Origin: Hydractinia symbiolongicarpus
Lineage: Eukaryota > Cnidaria > Hydrozoa > Anthoathecata > Hydractiniidae
NCBI RefSeq assembly: GCF_029227915.1
Contig: NC_079888.1
Span: 23,602,001-23,666,000 of the forward strand
Length of the DNA: 64,000 bases
Direction of reading: 5' to 3'
Below, one piece after another: positions 48,969 through 59,474 of the stretch (position 1 is its first letter; each line of letters begins with the position of its first letter). The notes under the pieces are model-generated. The model searched no databases. It was not told the DNA's origin and saw only the letters and a list, made by a program, of their open reading frames with translations. The position numbers and the translations under genes are program-made.

Positions 48969-49576
48969 TGAGACTTGCAGTTTTCAAAAAAAAATTCATA
49001 TTTGATGGGACGCTGAATAAAAGAAGTTTAATCGCCGGCAAACGAAAATCCGCGATTTCCCGTAAATCCCGGACTCGGCCCGTATAGTCAAAAGTATACA
49101 AAGAAAATACCCAGGGAGTAAACTCATTTCCCGAACGATTTTTTAAATTATTTTTTCACCACTAAAACGCATGAGACTTGTAGTTTTCAAAAATGTTTTC
49201 ATTTTTGATGAGACGCTTAATGAAAGAGGTTTAATCGCTGGCAAACGAAATCCCGCGTTTTCCCGTATATCCGGGGCATGGCCCGTATAGTCGAATGTTT
49301 ACCAAGAAAGTACCCAGGGAGTAAACTCATTTCCCTAAGGATTTTTTAAATTTTTTTTTCACCACTAAAACGCATGAGACTTGTAGTTTTCAAAAATGTT
49401 TTCATTTTTGATGAGACGCTTAATGAAAGAGGTTTAATCGCCGGCAAACGAAAACCCGCGATTTCCCGTAAATCCCGGGCTTGGCTCGTATAGTCAAAAG
49501 TATACAAAGAAAGTACCCAGGGAGTAAACTCATTTCCCGAACGATTTTTTATATTATTTTCTTACCACTAAACGCA
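48969..49576. repeat. Trimer unit, copy 1 (608 bp)
   Basis: B with ACTTGCAG (48969), C with CGGGGCATGG and GTTTACC (49172), and a chimeric monomer (49375) that begins as the C-like third monomer of the next unit and ends as the GGCTCG A monomer. Confidence 0.9.
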
Positions 49577-50185
49577 TGAGACTTGCAGTTTTCAAAAAAA
49601 AATTCATATTTGATGGGACGCTGAATAAAAGAAGTTTAATCGCCGGCAAACGAAAATCCGCGATTTCCCGTAAATCCCGGACTCGGCCCGTATAGTCAAA
49701 AGTATACAAAGAAAATACCCAGGGAGTAAACTCATTTCCCGAACGATTTTTTAAATTATTTTTTCACCACTAAAACGCATGAGACTTGTAGTTTTCAAAA
49801 ATGTTTTCATTTTTGATGAGACGCTTAATGAAAGAGGTTTAATCGCTGGCAAACGAAATCCCGCGTTTTCCCGTATATCCGGGGCATGGCCCGTATAGTC
49901 GAATGTTTACCAAGAAAGTACCCAGGGAGTAAACTCATTTCCCTAAGGATTTTTTAAATTTTTTTTTCACCACTAAAACGCATGAGACTTGTAGTTTTCA
50001 AAAATGTTTTCATTTTTGATGAGACGCTTAATGAAAGAGGTTTAATCGCCGGAAAACGAAAACCCGCGATTTCCCGTAAATCCCGGGCTTGGCCCGTATA
50101 GTCGACTGTATACAAAGAAAGTACCCTGTGAGTAAACTCATTTCCCGAACGATTTTTTAAATTATTTTTTCACCACTAAACCGCA
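49577..50185. repeat. Trimer unit, copy 2
   Basis: B (49577), C with the same GTTTACC (49780), C-like (49983, with GTCGACTG). The GTTTACC variant is found only in these two trimers, so the duplication is recent. Confidence 0.9.
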
Positions 50186-52415
50186 TGAGACTTGTAGTTT
50201 TCAAAAATGTTTTCATTTTTGATGAGACGCTTAATGAAAGAGGTTAAATTGCCGGAAAACGAAAACCCGCGATTTCCCGTAAATCCCGGGCTTGGCACGT
50301 ATAGTCGAATGTATACAAAGAAAGTACCCTGTGAGTAAACTCATTTCCCGAACGATTTTTTAAATTATTTTTTCACCACTAAAACGCATGAGACTTTTAG
50401 TTTTCAAAAATGTTTTCATTTTTGATGAGACGCTGAATAAAAGAAGTTTAATCGCCGGCAAACGAAAACCCGCGATTTCCCGTAAATCCCGGCTTGGCCC
50501 GTATAGTCAAAAGTATACAAAGAAAGTACCCAGGGAGTAAACTCATTTCCCGAACGATTTTTTAAATTATTTTTTCACCACTAAAACGCATGAGACTTGT
50601 AGTTTTCAAAAATGTTTTCATTTTTGATGAGACGCTGAATAAAAGAAGTTTAATCACCGGCAAACGAAAACCGCGATTTCCCGTAAATCCCGGGCTTGGC
50701 CCGTATAGTCAAAAGTATACAAAGAAAGTACCCAGGGAGTAAACTCATTTTCCGAACGATTTTTTATATTATTTTTTCACCACTAAAACGCATGAGACTT
50801 GTAGTTTTCAAAAATGTTTTCATTTTTGATGAGACGCTGAATAAAAGAAGTTTAATCGCCGGCAAACGAAAATCCGCGATTTCCCGTAAATCCCGGACTC
50901 GGCCCGTATAGTCAAAAGTATACAAAGAAAGTACCCAGGGAGTAAACTCATTTCCCGAACGATTTTTTAAATTATTTTTTCACCACTAAAACGCATGAGA
51001 CTTGTAGTTTTCAAAAATGTTTTCATTTTTGATGAGACGCTGAATAAAAGAAGTTTAATCGCCGGCAAACGAAAACCCGCGATTTCCCGTAAATCCCGGG
51101 CTTGGCTCGTATAGTCAAAAGTATACAAAGAAAGTACCCAGGGAGTAAACTCATTTCCCGAACGATTTTTTATATTATTTTCTTACCACTAAACGCATGA
51201 GACTTGCAGTTTTCAAAAAAAAATTCATATTTGATGGGACGCTGAATAAAAGAAGTTTAATCGCCGGCAAACGAAAATCCGCGATTTCCCGTAAATCCCG
51301 GACTCGGCCCGTATAGTCAAAAGTATACAAAGAAAATACCCAGGGAGTAAACTCATTTCCCGAACGATTTTTTAAATTATTTTTTCACCACTAAAACGCA
51401 TGAGACTTGTAGTTTTCAAAAATGTTTTCATTTTTGATGAGACGCTTAATGAAGGAGGTTTAATTGCTGGCAAACGAAATCCCGCGTTTTCCCGTATATC
51501 CGGGGCATGGCCCGTATAGTCGAATGTATACCAAGAAAGTACCAAGGAAGTAAACTCATTTCCCTAAGGATTTTTTAAATTTTTTTTTCACCACTAAAAC
51601 GCATGAGACTTGTAGTTTTCAAAAATGTTTTCATTTTTGATGAGACGCTTAATGAAAGAGGTTTAATCGCCGGAAAACGAAAACCCGCGTTTTCCCGTAA
51701 ATCCTGGGCTTGGCCCGTATAGTCGAATGTATACAAAGAAAGTACCCTGTGAGTAAACTCATTTCCCGAACGATTTTTTAAATTATTTTTTCACCACTAA
51801 AACGCATGAGACTTGTAGTTTTCAAAAATGTTTTCATTTTTGATGAGACGCTTAATGAAAGAGGTTAAATCGCCGGAAAACGAAAACCCGCGATTTCCCG
51901 TAAATCCCGGGCTTGGCACGTATAGTCGAATGTATACAAAGAAAGTACCCTGTGAGTAAACTCATTTCCAGAACGATTTTTGAAATTATTTTTTCACCAC
52001 TAAAGCCCATGAGACTTGTAGTTTTTATAAATGTTTTCATTTTTCATGAGACGCTGAATAAAAGAAGTTTAATCGCCAGCAAACGAAAACCCGCGATTTC
52101 CCGTAAATCCCGGGCTTAGCCCGTATAGTCGAATGTATACAAAGAAAGTACCCTATGAGTAAACTCATTTCCAGAACGATTTTTTAAATCATTTTTTCAC
52201 CACTAAAACGCATAAGACTTGTAGTTTTTAAAAATGTTTTCATTTTTGATGAGACGCTGAATAAAAGAAGTTTAATCGCCGGCAAACGAAAACCCGCGAT
52301 TTCCCGTAAATCCCGGGCTTGTCCCGTACAGTCAAAAGTATACAAAGAAAGTACCCAGGGAGTAAACTCATTTCCCGAACGATTTTTTAAATTATTTTTT
52401 CACCACTAAAACGCA
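50186..52415. repeat. Loose HOR, right part
   Basis: Monomers start at 50186, 50389, 50591, 50793, 50996, 51198, 51401, 51604, 51807, 52010 and 52213. The order from 50389 to 52212 matches 45118-46942 with one or two monomers exchanged. GAAAACCGCG near 50665 has lost one C. Confidence 0.85.
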
Positions 52416-54008
52416 TGAGACTTGTAGTTTTCAAAAATGTTTTCATTTTTGATGAGACGCTTAATGAAAGAGGTTTAATCGCCGGAAAACGAAAACCAGC
52501 GATTTCCCGTAAATCCCGGGCTTGGCACGTATATTTGAATGTATACAAAGAAAGTACCCTGTGAGTAAACTCATTTTCCGAACGATTTTTTAAATTATTT
52601 TTTCACCACTAAAGCCCATGAGAATTGCAGTTTTTAAAAATGTTTTCATTTTTGATGAGACGCTGAATAAAAGAAGTTTAATCGCCGGCAAACGAAAACC
52701 CGCAATTTCCCGTAAATCCTGGCTTGGCCCGTATAGTCAAAAGTATACAAAGAAAGTACCCAGGGAGTAAACTCATTTCCCGAACGATTTTTTAAATTAT
52801 TTTTTCACCACTAAAACGCATGAGACTTGTAGTTTTCAAAAATGATTTCATTTTTGATGAGACGCTGAATAAAAGCAGTTTAATCGCCGGCAAAGGAAAA
52901 CCTACGATTTCCCTAAATCCCGGACTCGGCCCGTATAGTCAAAAGTATACAAAGAAAGTACCCAGGGAGTAAACTCATTTCCAGAACGATTTTTTAAATT
53001 ATTTTTTCACCACTAAAACGCATAAGACTTGTAGTTTTTAAAAATGTTTTCATTTTTGCTGAGACGCTGAATAAAAGAAGTTTAATCGCCGGTAAATCCC
53101 GGGCTCGGCACGTATAGTCGAATGTATACAAAGAAAGTACCCTGTGAGTAAACTCATTTCCAGAACGATTTTTTAAATTATTTTTTCACCACTAAAGCCC
53201 ATGAGAATTGTAATTTTTAAAAATGTTTTCATTTTTGCTGAGACGCTGAATAAAAGAAGTTTAATCGCCGGCAAACGAAAACCCGCGATTTCCCGTAAAT
53301 CCCGGGCTTGGCCCGTATAGTCAAAAGTATACAAAGAAAGTACCCAGGGAGTAAACTCATTTCCCGAACGATTTTTTATATTATTTATTTACCACTAAAC
53401 GCATGAGACCTGTAGTTTTCAAAAATATTTTCATATTTGATGGGACGCTGAATAAAAGAAGTTTAATCGCCGGCAAACGAAAACCCGCGATTTCCCGTAA
53501 ATCCCGGGCTTGGCACGTATAGTCGAATGTATACAAAGAAAGTACCCTGTGAGTAAATTCATTTCCAGAACAATTTTTAAATTGTTTTTTCACCACTAAA
53601 ACGCATAAGACTTGTAGTTTTTAAAAATGTTTTCATTTTTGGTGAGACACTGAATAAAAGAAGTTTAATCGCCGGCAAACGAAAACCCGCGATTCCCGTA
53701 ATTCCCGGCTTGGCCCGTATAGTCAAAAGTATACAAAGAGAGTACCCAGGGAGTAAACTCATTTCCCGAACGATTTTTTAAATTATTTTTTCACCACTAA
53801 ATCGCATGAGACTTGTAGTTTTCAAAAATGTTTTCATTTTTGATGAAACGCTGAATAAAAGCAGTTTAATCGCCGGCAAACGAAAACCTACGATTTCCCT
53901 AAATCCCGGACTCGGCCCGTATAGTCAAAAGTATACAAAGAAAGTACCCAGGGAGTAAACTCCTTTCCACAACGATTTTTTAAATTATTTATTCACCACT
54001 AAAACGCA
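52416..54008. repeat. Heterogeneous monomers, one 24-bp deletion
   Basis: Monomers start at 52416 (GTATATTTG), 52619 (AGAATTGCAG), 52821 (AAAGGAAAACCTACG), 53023 (shortened), 53202, 53404, 53606 and 53807. Few private variants are shared between neighbours, and single-base changes are denser than elsewhere. The first three recur at 57046-57652 and 58463-59069. Confidence 0.85.
53023..53201. repeat. Shortened monomer, 179 bp
   Basis: TCGCCGG at about 53086-53092 joins TAAATCCC directly, removing 24 bp of the CpG-rich core. Only one base of homology is seen at the breakpoints. It is the only monomer with this junction. Confidence 0.9.
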
Positions 54009-54414
54009 TAAGACTTGTAGTTTTTAAAAATGTTTTCATTTTTGATGAGACGCTGAATAAAAGAAGTTTAATCGCCGGAAAACGAAAACCCGCGATTTCC
54101 CGTAAATCCCGGGCTTGGCCCGCATAGTCGAATGTATACAAAGAAAGTACCCTGTGAGTAAACCCATTTCCAGAACGATTTTTTAAATTATTTTTTCACC
54201 ACTAAAACGCATAAGACTTGTAGTTTTTAAAAATGTTTTCATTTTTGATGAGACGCTGAATAAAAGAAGTTTAATCGCCGGAAAACGAAAACCCGCGATT
54301 TCCCGTAAATCCCGGGCTTGGCCCGCATAGTCGAATGTATACAAAGAAAGTACCCTGTGAGTAAACTCATTTCCAGAACGATTTTTTAAATTATTTTTTC
54401 ACCACTAAAACGCA
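54009..54414. repeat. Tandem duplication of one monomer
   Basis: Monomers at 54009 and 54212 are almost identical and share GGCCCGCATAG, seen nowhere else. They are 203 bp apart, so the period here is a single monomer. Confidence 0.88.
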
Positions 54415-54616
54415 TACGACTTGTAGTTTTTAAAAATGTTTTCATTTTTAATGAGACGCTGAATAAAAGAAGTTTAATTGCCGGCAAACGAAAACCCGCG
54501 ATTTCCCGTAAATCACGGCTTGGCCCGTATAGTCAAAAGTATACAAAGAAAGTACCCAGGGAGTAAACTCATTTTCCGAACGATTTTTTAAATTATTTTT
54601 TCACCACTAAAACGCG
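54415..54616. repeat. Single A-class monomer
   Basis: Full-length, with CATACGAC and AATCACGGCTTGG. It is a spacer between the single-monomer duplication and the 5-mer. Confidence 0.85.
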
Positions 54617-55628
54617 TGAGACTTGTAGTTTTCAAAAATGTTTTCATTTTTGATGAGACGCTGAATAAAAGAAGTTTAATCGCCGGCAAACGAAAACCCG
54701 CGATTTCCCGTAAATCCCGGGCTTGGCACGTATAGTCGAATGTATACAAAGAAAGTACCCTGTGAGTAAACTCATTTCCAGAACGATTTTTTAAATTAAT
54801 TTTTCACCACTAAAACGCATAAGACTTGTTGTTTTTAAAAATGTTTTCATTTTTGATGAGACGCTGAATAAAAGAGGTTTAATCGCCGGCAAACGAAAAC
54901 CCGCGATTTCCCGTAAATCCCGGCTTGGCCCGTATAGTCCAAAGTATACAAAGAAAGGACCCAGGGAGTAAACTCATTTCCCGAACGATTTTTTAAATTA
55001 TTTTTTCACCACTAAAACGCACGAGACTTGTAGTTTTCAAATATGTTTTCATTTTTGATGAGACGCTGAATAAAAGCAGTTTAATCGCCGGCAAACGAAA
55101 ACCTGCGATTTCCCTAAATCCCGGACTCGGCCCGTATACTCAAAAGTATACAAAGAAAGTACCCAGGGAGTAAACTCATTTCCCGAACGATTTTTTAAAT
55201 TATTTTTTCACCACTAAAACGCATGAGACTTGTAGTTTTCAAAAATGTTTTCACTTTCGATGAGACCCTGAATAAAAGAAGTTTAATCGCCGGCAAACGA
55301 AAACCCGCGATTTCCCGTAAATCCCGGGCTTGGCTCGTATAGTCAAAAGTATACAAAGAAATTACCCAGGGAGTGAACTCATTTCCCGAACGATTTTTTA
55401 AATTTTTTTTTCACCACTAAAACGCATGAGACTTGTAGTTTTCAAAAATGTTTTCATTTTTGATGAGACGCTGAATAAAAGAAGTTTAATTGCCGGCAAA
55501 CGAAAACCCGCGATTTCCCGTAAATCCCGGCTTGGCCCGTATAGTCAAAAGTATACAAAGAAAGTACCCAGGGAGTAAACTCATTTCCCGAACGATTTTT
55601 TAAATTATTTTTTCACCACTAAAACGCG
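54617..55628. repeat. 5-mer HOR unit, copy 1 (1012 bp)
   Basis: Monomers start at 54617 (GCGTGAG, GGCACG), 54820 (ACTTGTTG, GTCCAAAG, AAAGGACCC), 55022 (GCACGAG, CAAATATG, TATACTC), 55224 (CACTTTCGATGAGACCC) and 55427. The first four recur 1012 bp later. Confidence 0.92.
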
Positions 55629-56437
55629 TGAGACTTGTAGTTTTGAAAAATGTTTTCATTTTTGATGAGACGCTGAATAAAAGAAGTTTAATCGCCGGCA
55701 AACGAAAACCCGCGATTTCCCGTAAATCCCGGGCTTGGCACGTATATTCGAATGTATACAAAGAAAGTACCCTGTGAGTAAACTCATTTCCAGAACGATT
55801 TTTTAAATAAATTTTTCACCACTAAAACGCATAAGACTTGTTGTTTTTAAAAATGTTTTCATTTTTGATGAGACGCTGAATAAAAGAGGTTTAATCGCCG
55901 GCAAACGAAAACCCGCGATTTCCCGTAAATCCCGGCTTGGCCCGTATAGTCCAAAGTATACAAAGAAAGGACCCAGGGAGTAAACTCATTTCCCGAACGA
56001 TTTTTTAAATTATTTTTTCACCACTAAAACGCACGAGACTTGTAGTTTTCAAATATGTTTTCATTTTTGATGAGACGCTGAATAAGAGCAGTTTAATCGC
56101 CGGCAAACGAAAACCTGCGATTTTCCTAAATTCCGGACTCGGCCCGTATACTCAAAAGTATACAAAGAAAGTACCCAGGGAGTAAACTCATTTCCCGAAC
56201 GATTTTTTAAATTATTTTTTCACCACTAAAACGCATGAGACTTGTAGTTTTCAAAAATGTTTTCACTTTCGATGAGACCCTGAATAAAAGAAGTTTAATC
56301 GCCGGCAAACGAAAACCCGCGATTTCCTGTAAATCCCGGGCTTGGCTCGTATAGTCAAAAGTATACAAAGAAAGTACCCAGGGAGTGAACTCATTTCCCG
56401 AACGATTTTTTATATTATTTTTTTACCACTAAACGCA
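55629..56437. repeat. 5-mer HOR unit, copy 2, four monomers
   Basis: Monomers start at 55629, 55832, 56034 and 56236, with the same diagnostic words as copy 1. Private changes include AATAAGAGCAG near 56090 and AAATTCCGG near 56128. The fourth ends with a TATATT tail and joins a different context. Confidence 0.92.
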
Positions 56438-57045
56438 TAAGACATCTAGTTTTCAAAAATGTTTTCATTATTGATGAGACGCTTAATGAAAGAGGTTTAA
56501 TCGGCGGCAAACGAAATCCCGCGTTTTCACGTAAATCCGGGGCTTGGCCCGTATAGTCGAATGTATACAAAGAAAGTACCCAGGGAGTAAACTCATTTCC
56601 CGAACGATTTTTTAAATTTTTTTTTCACCACTAAAACGCATGAGACTTGTAGTTTTCAAAAATGTTTTCATTTTTGATGAGACGCTTAATGAAAGAGGTT
56701 TAATCGCCGGAAAACGAAAACCCGCGATTTCCCGTAAATCCCGGGCTTGGCCCGTATAGTTGAATGTATACAAAGAAAGTACCCTGTGAGTAAACTCATT
56801 TCCAGAACGATTTTTTAAATTATGTTTTCACCACTAAAACGCATAAGACTTGTAGTTTTTAAAAATGTTTTCATTTTTTATGAGACGCTGAATAAAAGAA
56901 GTTTAATCGCCGGCAAACGAAAACCCGCGATTTCCCGTAAATCCCGGGCTTGGCTCGTATAGTCAAAAGTATACAAAGAAAGTACCCAGGGAGTAAACTC
57001 ATTTCCCGAACGATTTTTTATATTATTTTTTTACCACTAAACGCA
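56438..57045. repeat. Three monomers between the 5-mer and the 7-mer
   Basis: C class with GACATCTAG and ATTATTGATGAG (56438), C-like with GTTGAATG (56641), A with TTTTTTATGAG and GGCTCG (56844). The last recurs as the seventh monomer of the next unit (58261). Confidence 0.85.
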
Positions 57046-58462
57046 TGAGACATCTAGTTTTCAAAAATGTTTTCATTTTTGATGAGACGCTTAATGAAAG
57101 AGGTTTAATCGCCCGAAAACGAAATCCCGCGATTTCCCGTAAATCCCGGGCTTGGCACGTATATTTGAATGTATACAAAGAAAGTACCCTGTGAGTAAAC
57201 TCATTTTCCGAACGATTTTTTAAATTATTTTTTCACCACTAAAGCCCATGAGAATTGCAGTTTTTAAAAATGTTTTCATTTTTGATGAGACGCTGAATAA
57301 AAGAAGTTTAATCGCCGGCAAACGAAAACCCGCAATTTCCCGTAAATCCTGGCTTGGCCCGTATAGTCAAAAGTATACAAAGAAAGTACCCAGGGAGTAA
57401 ACTCATTTCCCGAACGATTTTTTAAATTATTTTTTCACCACTAAAACGCATGAGACTTGTAGTTTTTAAAAATGATTTCATTTTTGATGAGACGCTGAAT
57501 AAAAGCAGTTTAATCGCCGGCAAAGGAAAACCTACGATTTCCCTAAATCCCGGACTCGGCCCGTATAGTCAAAAGTATACAAAGAAAGTACCCAGGGAGT
57601 AAACTCATTTCCAGAACGATTTTTTAAATTATTTTTTCACCACTAAAACGCATAAGACTTGTATTTTTTAAAAATGTTTTCATTTTTGCTGAGACGCTGA
57701 ATAAAAGAAGTTTAATCGCCGGCAAACGAAAACCCGCGATTTCCCGTAAATCCCGGCTTGGCCCGTATAGTCAAAAGTATACAAAGAAAGTACCCAGGGA
57801 GTAAACTCATTTCCTGAACGATTTTTTAAATTATTTTTTCACCACTAAAACGCATGAGACTTGTAGTTTTCAAACATGTTTTCATTTTTGATGAGACGCT
57901 GAATAAAAGAAGTTTAATCGCCGGCAAACGAAAACCCGCGATTTCCCGTAAATCCCGGGCTTGGCCCGTATAGTCAAAAGTATACAAAGAAAGTACCCAG
58001 GGAGTAAACTCATTTCCCGAACGATTTTTTATATTATTTTTTTACCACTAAAACGCATGAGACTTGTAGTTTTCAAAAATGTTTTCATTTTTGATGAGAC
58101 GCTGAATAAAAGAAGTTTAATCGCCGGCAAACGAAAACCCGCGATTTCCCGTAAATCCCGGGCTTGGCCCGTATAGTCGAATGTATACAAAGAAAGTACC
58201 CTGTGAGTAAACTCATTTCCAGAACGATTTTTTAAATTATTTTTTCACCACTAAAACGCATAAGACTTGTAGTTTTTAAAAATGTTTTCATTTTTTATGA
58301 GACGCTAAATAAAAGAAGTTTAATCGCCGGCAAACGAAAACCCGCGATTTCCCGTAAATCCCGGGCTTGGCTCGTATAGTCAAAAGTATACAAAGAAAGT
58401 ACCCAGGGAGTAAACTCATTTCCCGAACGATTTTTTATATTATTTTTTTACCACTAAACGCA
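57046..58462. repeat. 7-mer HOR unit, copy 1 (1417 bp)
   Basis: Order: GACATCTAG with GTATATTTG (57046), AGAATTGCAG (57249), AAAGGAAAACCTACG (57451), CTGAGACG A (57653), CAAACATG A (57855), GTCGAATG A (58058), TTTTTTATGAG (58261). Confidence 0.9.
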
Positions 58463-59474
58463 TGAGACATCTAGTTTTCAAAAATGTTTTCATTTTTGAT
58501 GAGACGCTTAATGAAAGAGGTTTAATCGCCGGAAAACGAAAACCCGCGATTTCCCGTAAATCCCGGGCTTGGCACGTATATTTGAATGTATACAAAGAAA
58601 GTACCCTGTGAGTAAACTCATTTTCCGAACGATTTTTTCAATTATTTTTTCACCACTAAAGCCCATGAGAATTGCAGTTTTTAAAAATGTTTTCATTTTT
58701 GATGAGACGCTGAATAAAAGAAGTTTAATCGCCGGCAAACGAAAACCCGCAATTTCCCGTAAATCCTGGCTTGGCCCGTATAGTCAAAAGTATACAAAGA
58801 AAGTACCCAGGGAGTAAACTCATTTCCCGAACGATTTTTTAAATTATTTTTTCACCACTAAAACGCATGAGACTTGTAGTTTTCAAAAATGATTTCATTT
58901 TTGATGAGACGCTGAATAAAAGCAGTTTAATCGCCGGCAAAGGAAAACCTACGATTTCCCTAAATCCCGGACTCGGCCCGTATAGTCAAAAGTATACAAA
59001 GAAAGTACCCAGGGAGTAAACTCATTTCCAGAACGATTTTTTAAATTATTTTTTCACCACTAAAACGCATAAGACTTGTAGTTTTTAAAAATGTTTTCAT
59101 TTTTGCTGAGACGCTGAATAAAAGAAGTTTAATCGCCGGCAAACGAAAACCCGCGATTTCCCGTAAATCCCGGCTTGGCCCGTATAGTCAAAAGTATACA
59201 AAGAAAGTACCCAGGGAGTAAACTCATTTCCTGAACGATTTTTTAAATTATTTTTTCACCACTAAAACGCATGAGACTTGTAGTTTTCAAACATGTTTTC
59301 ACTTTTGATGAGACGCTGAATAAAAGAAGTTTAATCGCCGGCAAACGAAAACCCGCGATTTCCCGTAAATCCTGGGCTTGGCCCGTATAGTCAAAAGTAT
59401 ACAAAGAAAGTACCCAGGGAGTAAACTCATTTCCAGAACGATTTTTTATATTATTTTTTCACCACTAAAACGCA
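58463..59474. repeat. 7-mer HOR unit, copy 2, five monomers
   Basis: Monomers start at 58463, 58666, 58868, 59070 and 59272, matching the first five of the previous unit at 1417 bp. TTTTTTCAATTA near 58632 and CACTTTTGATG near 59300 are private. Confidence 0.9.
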
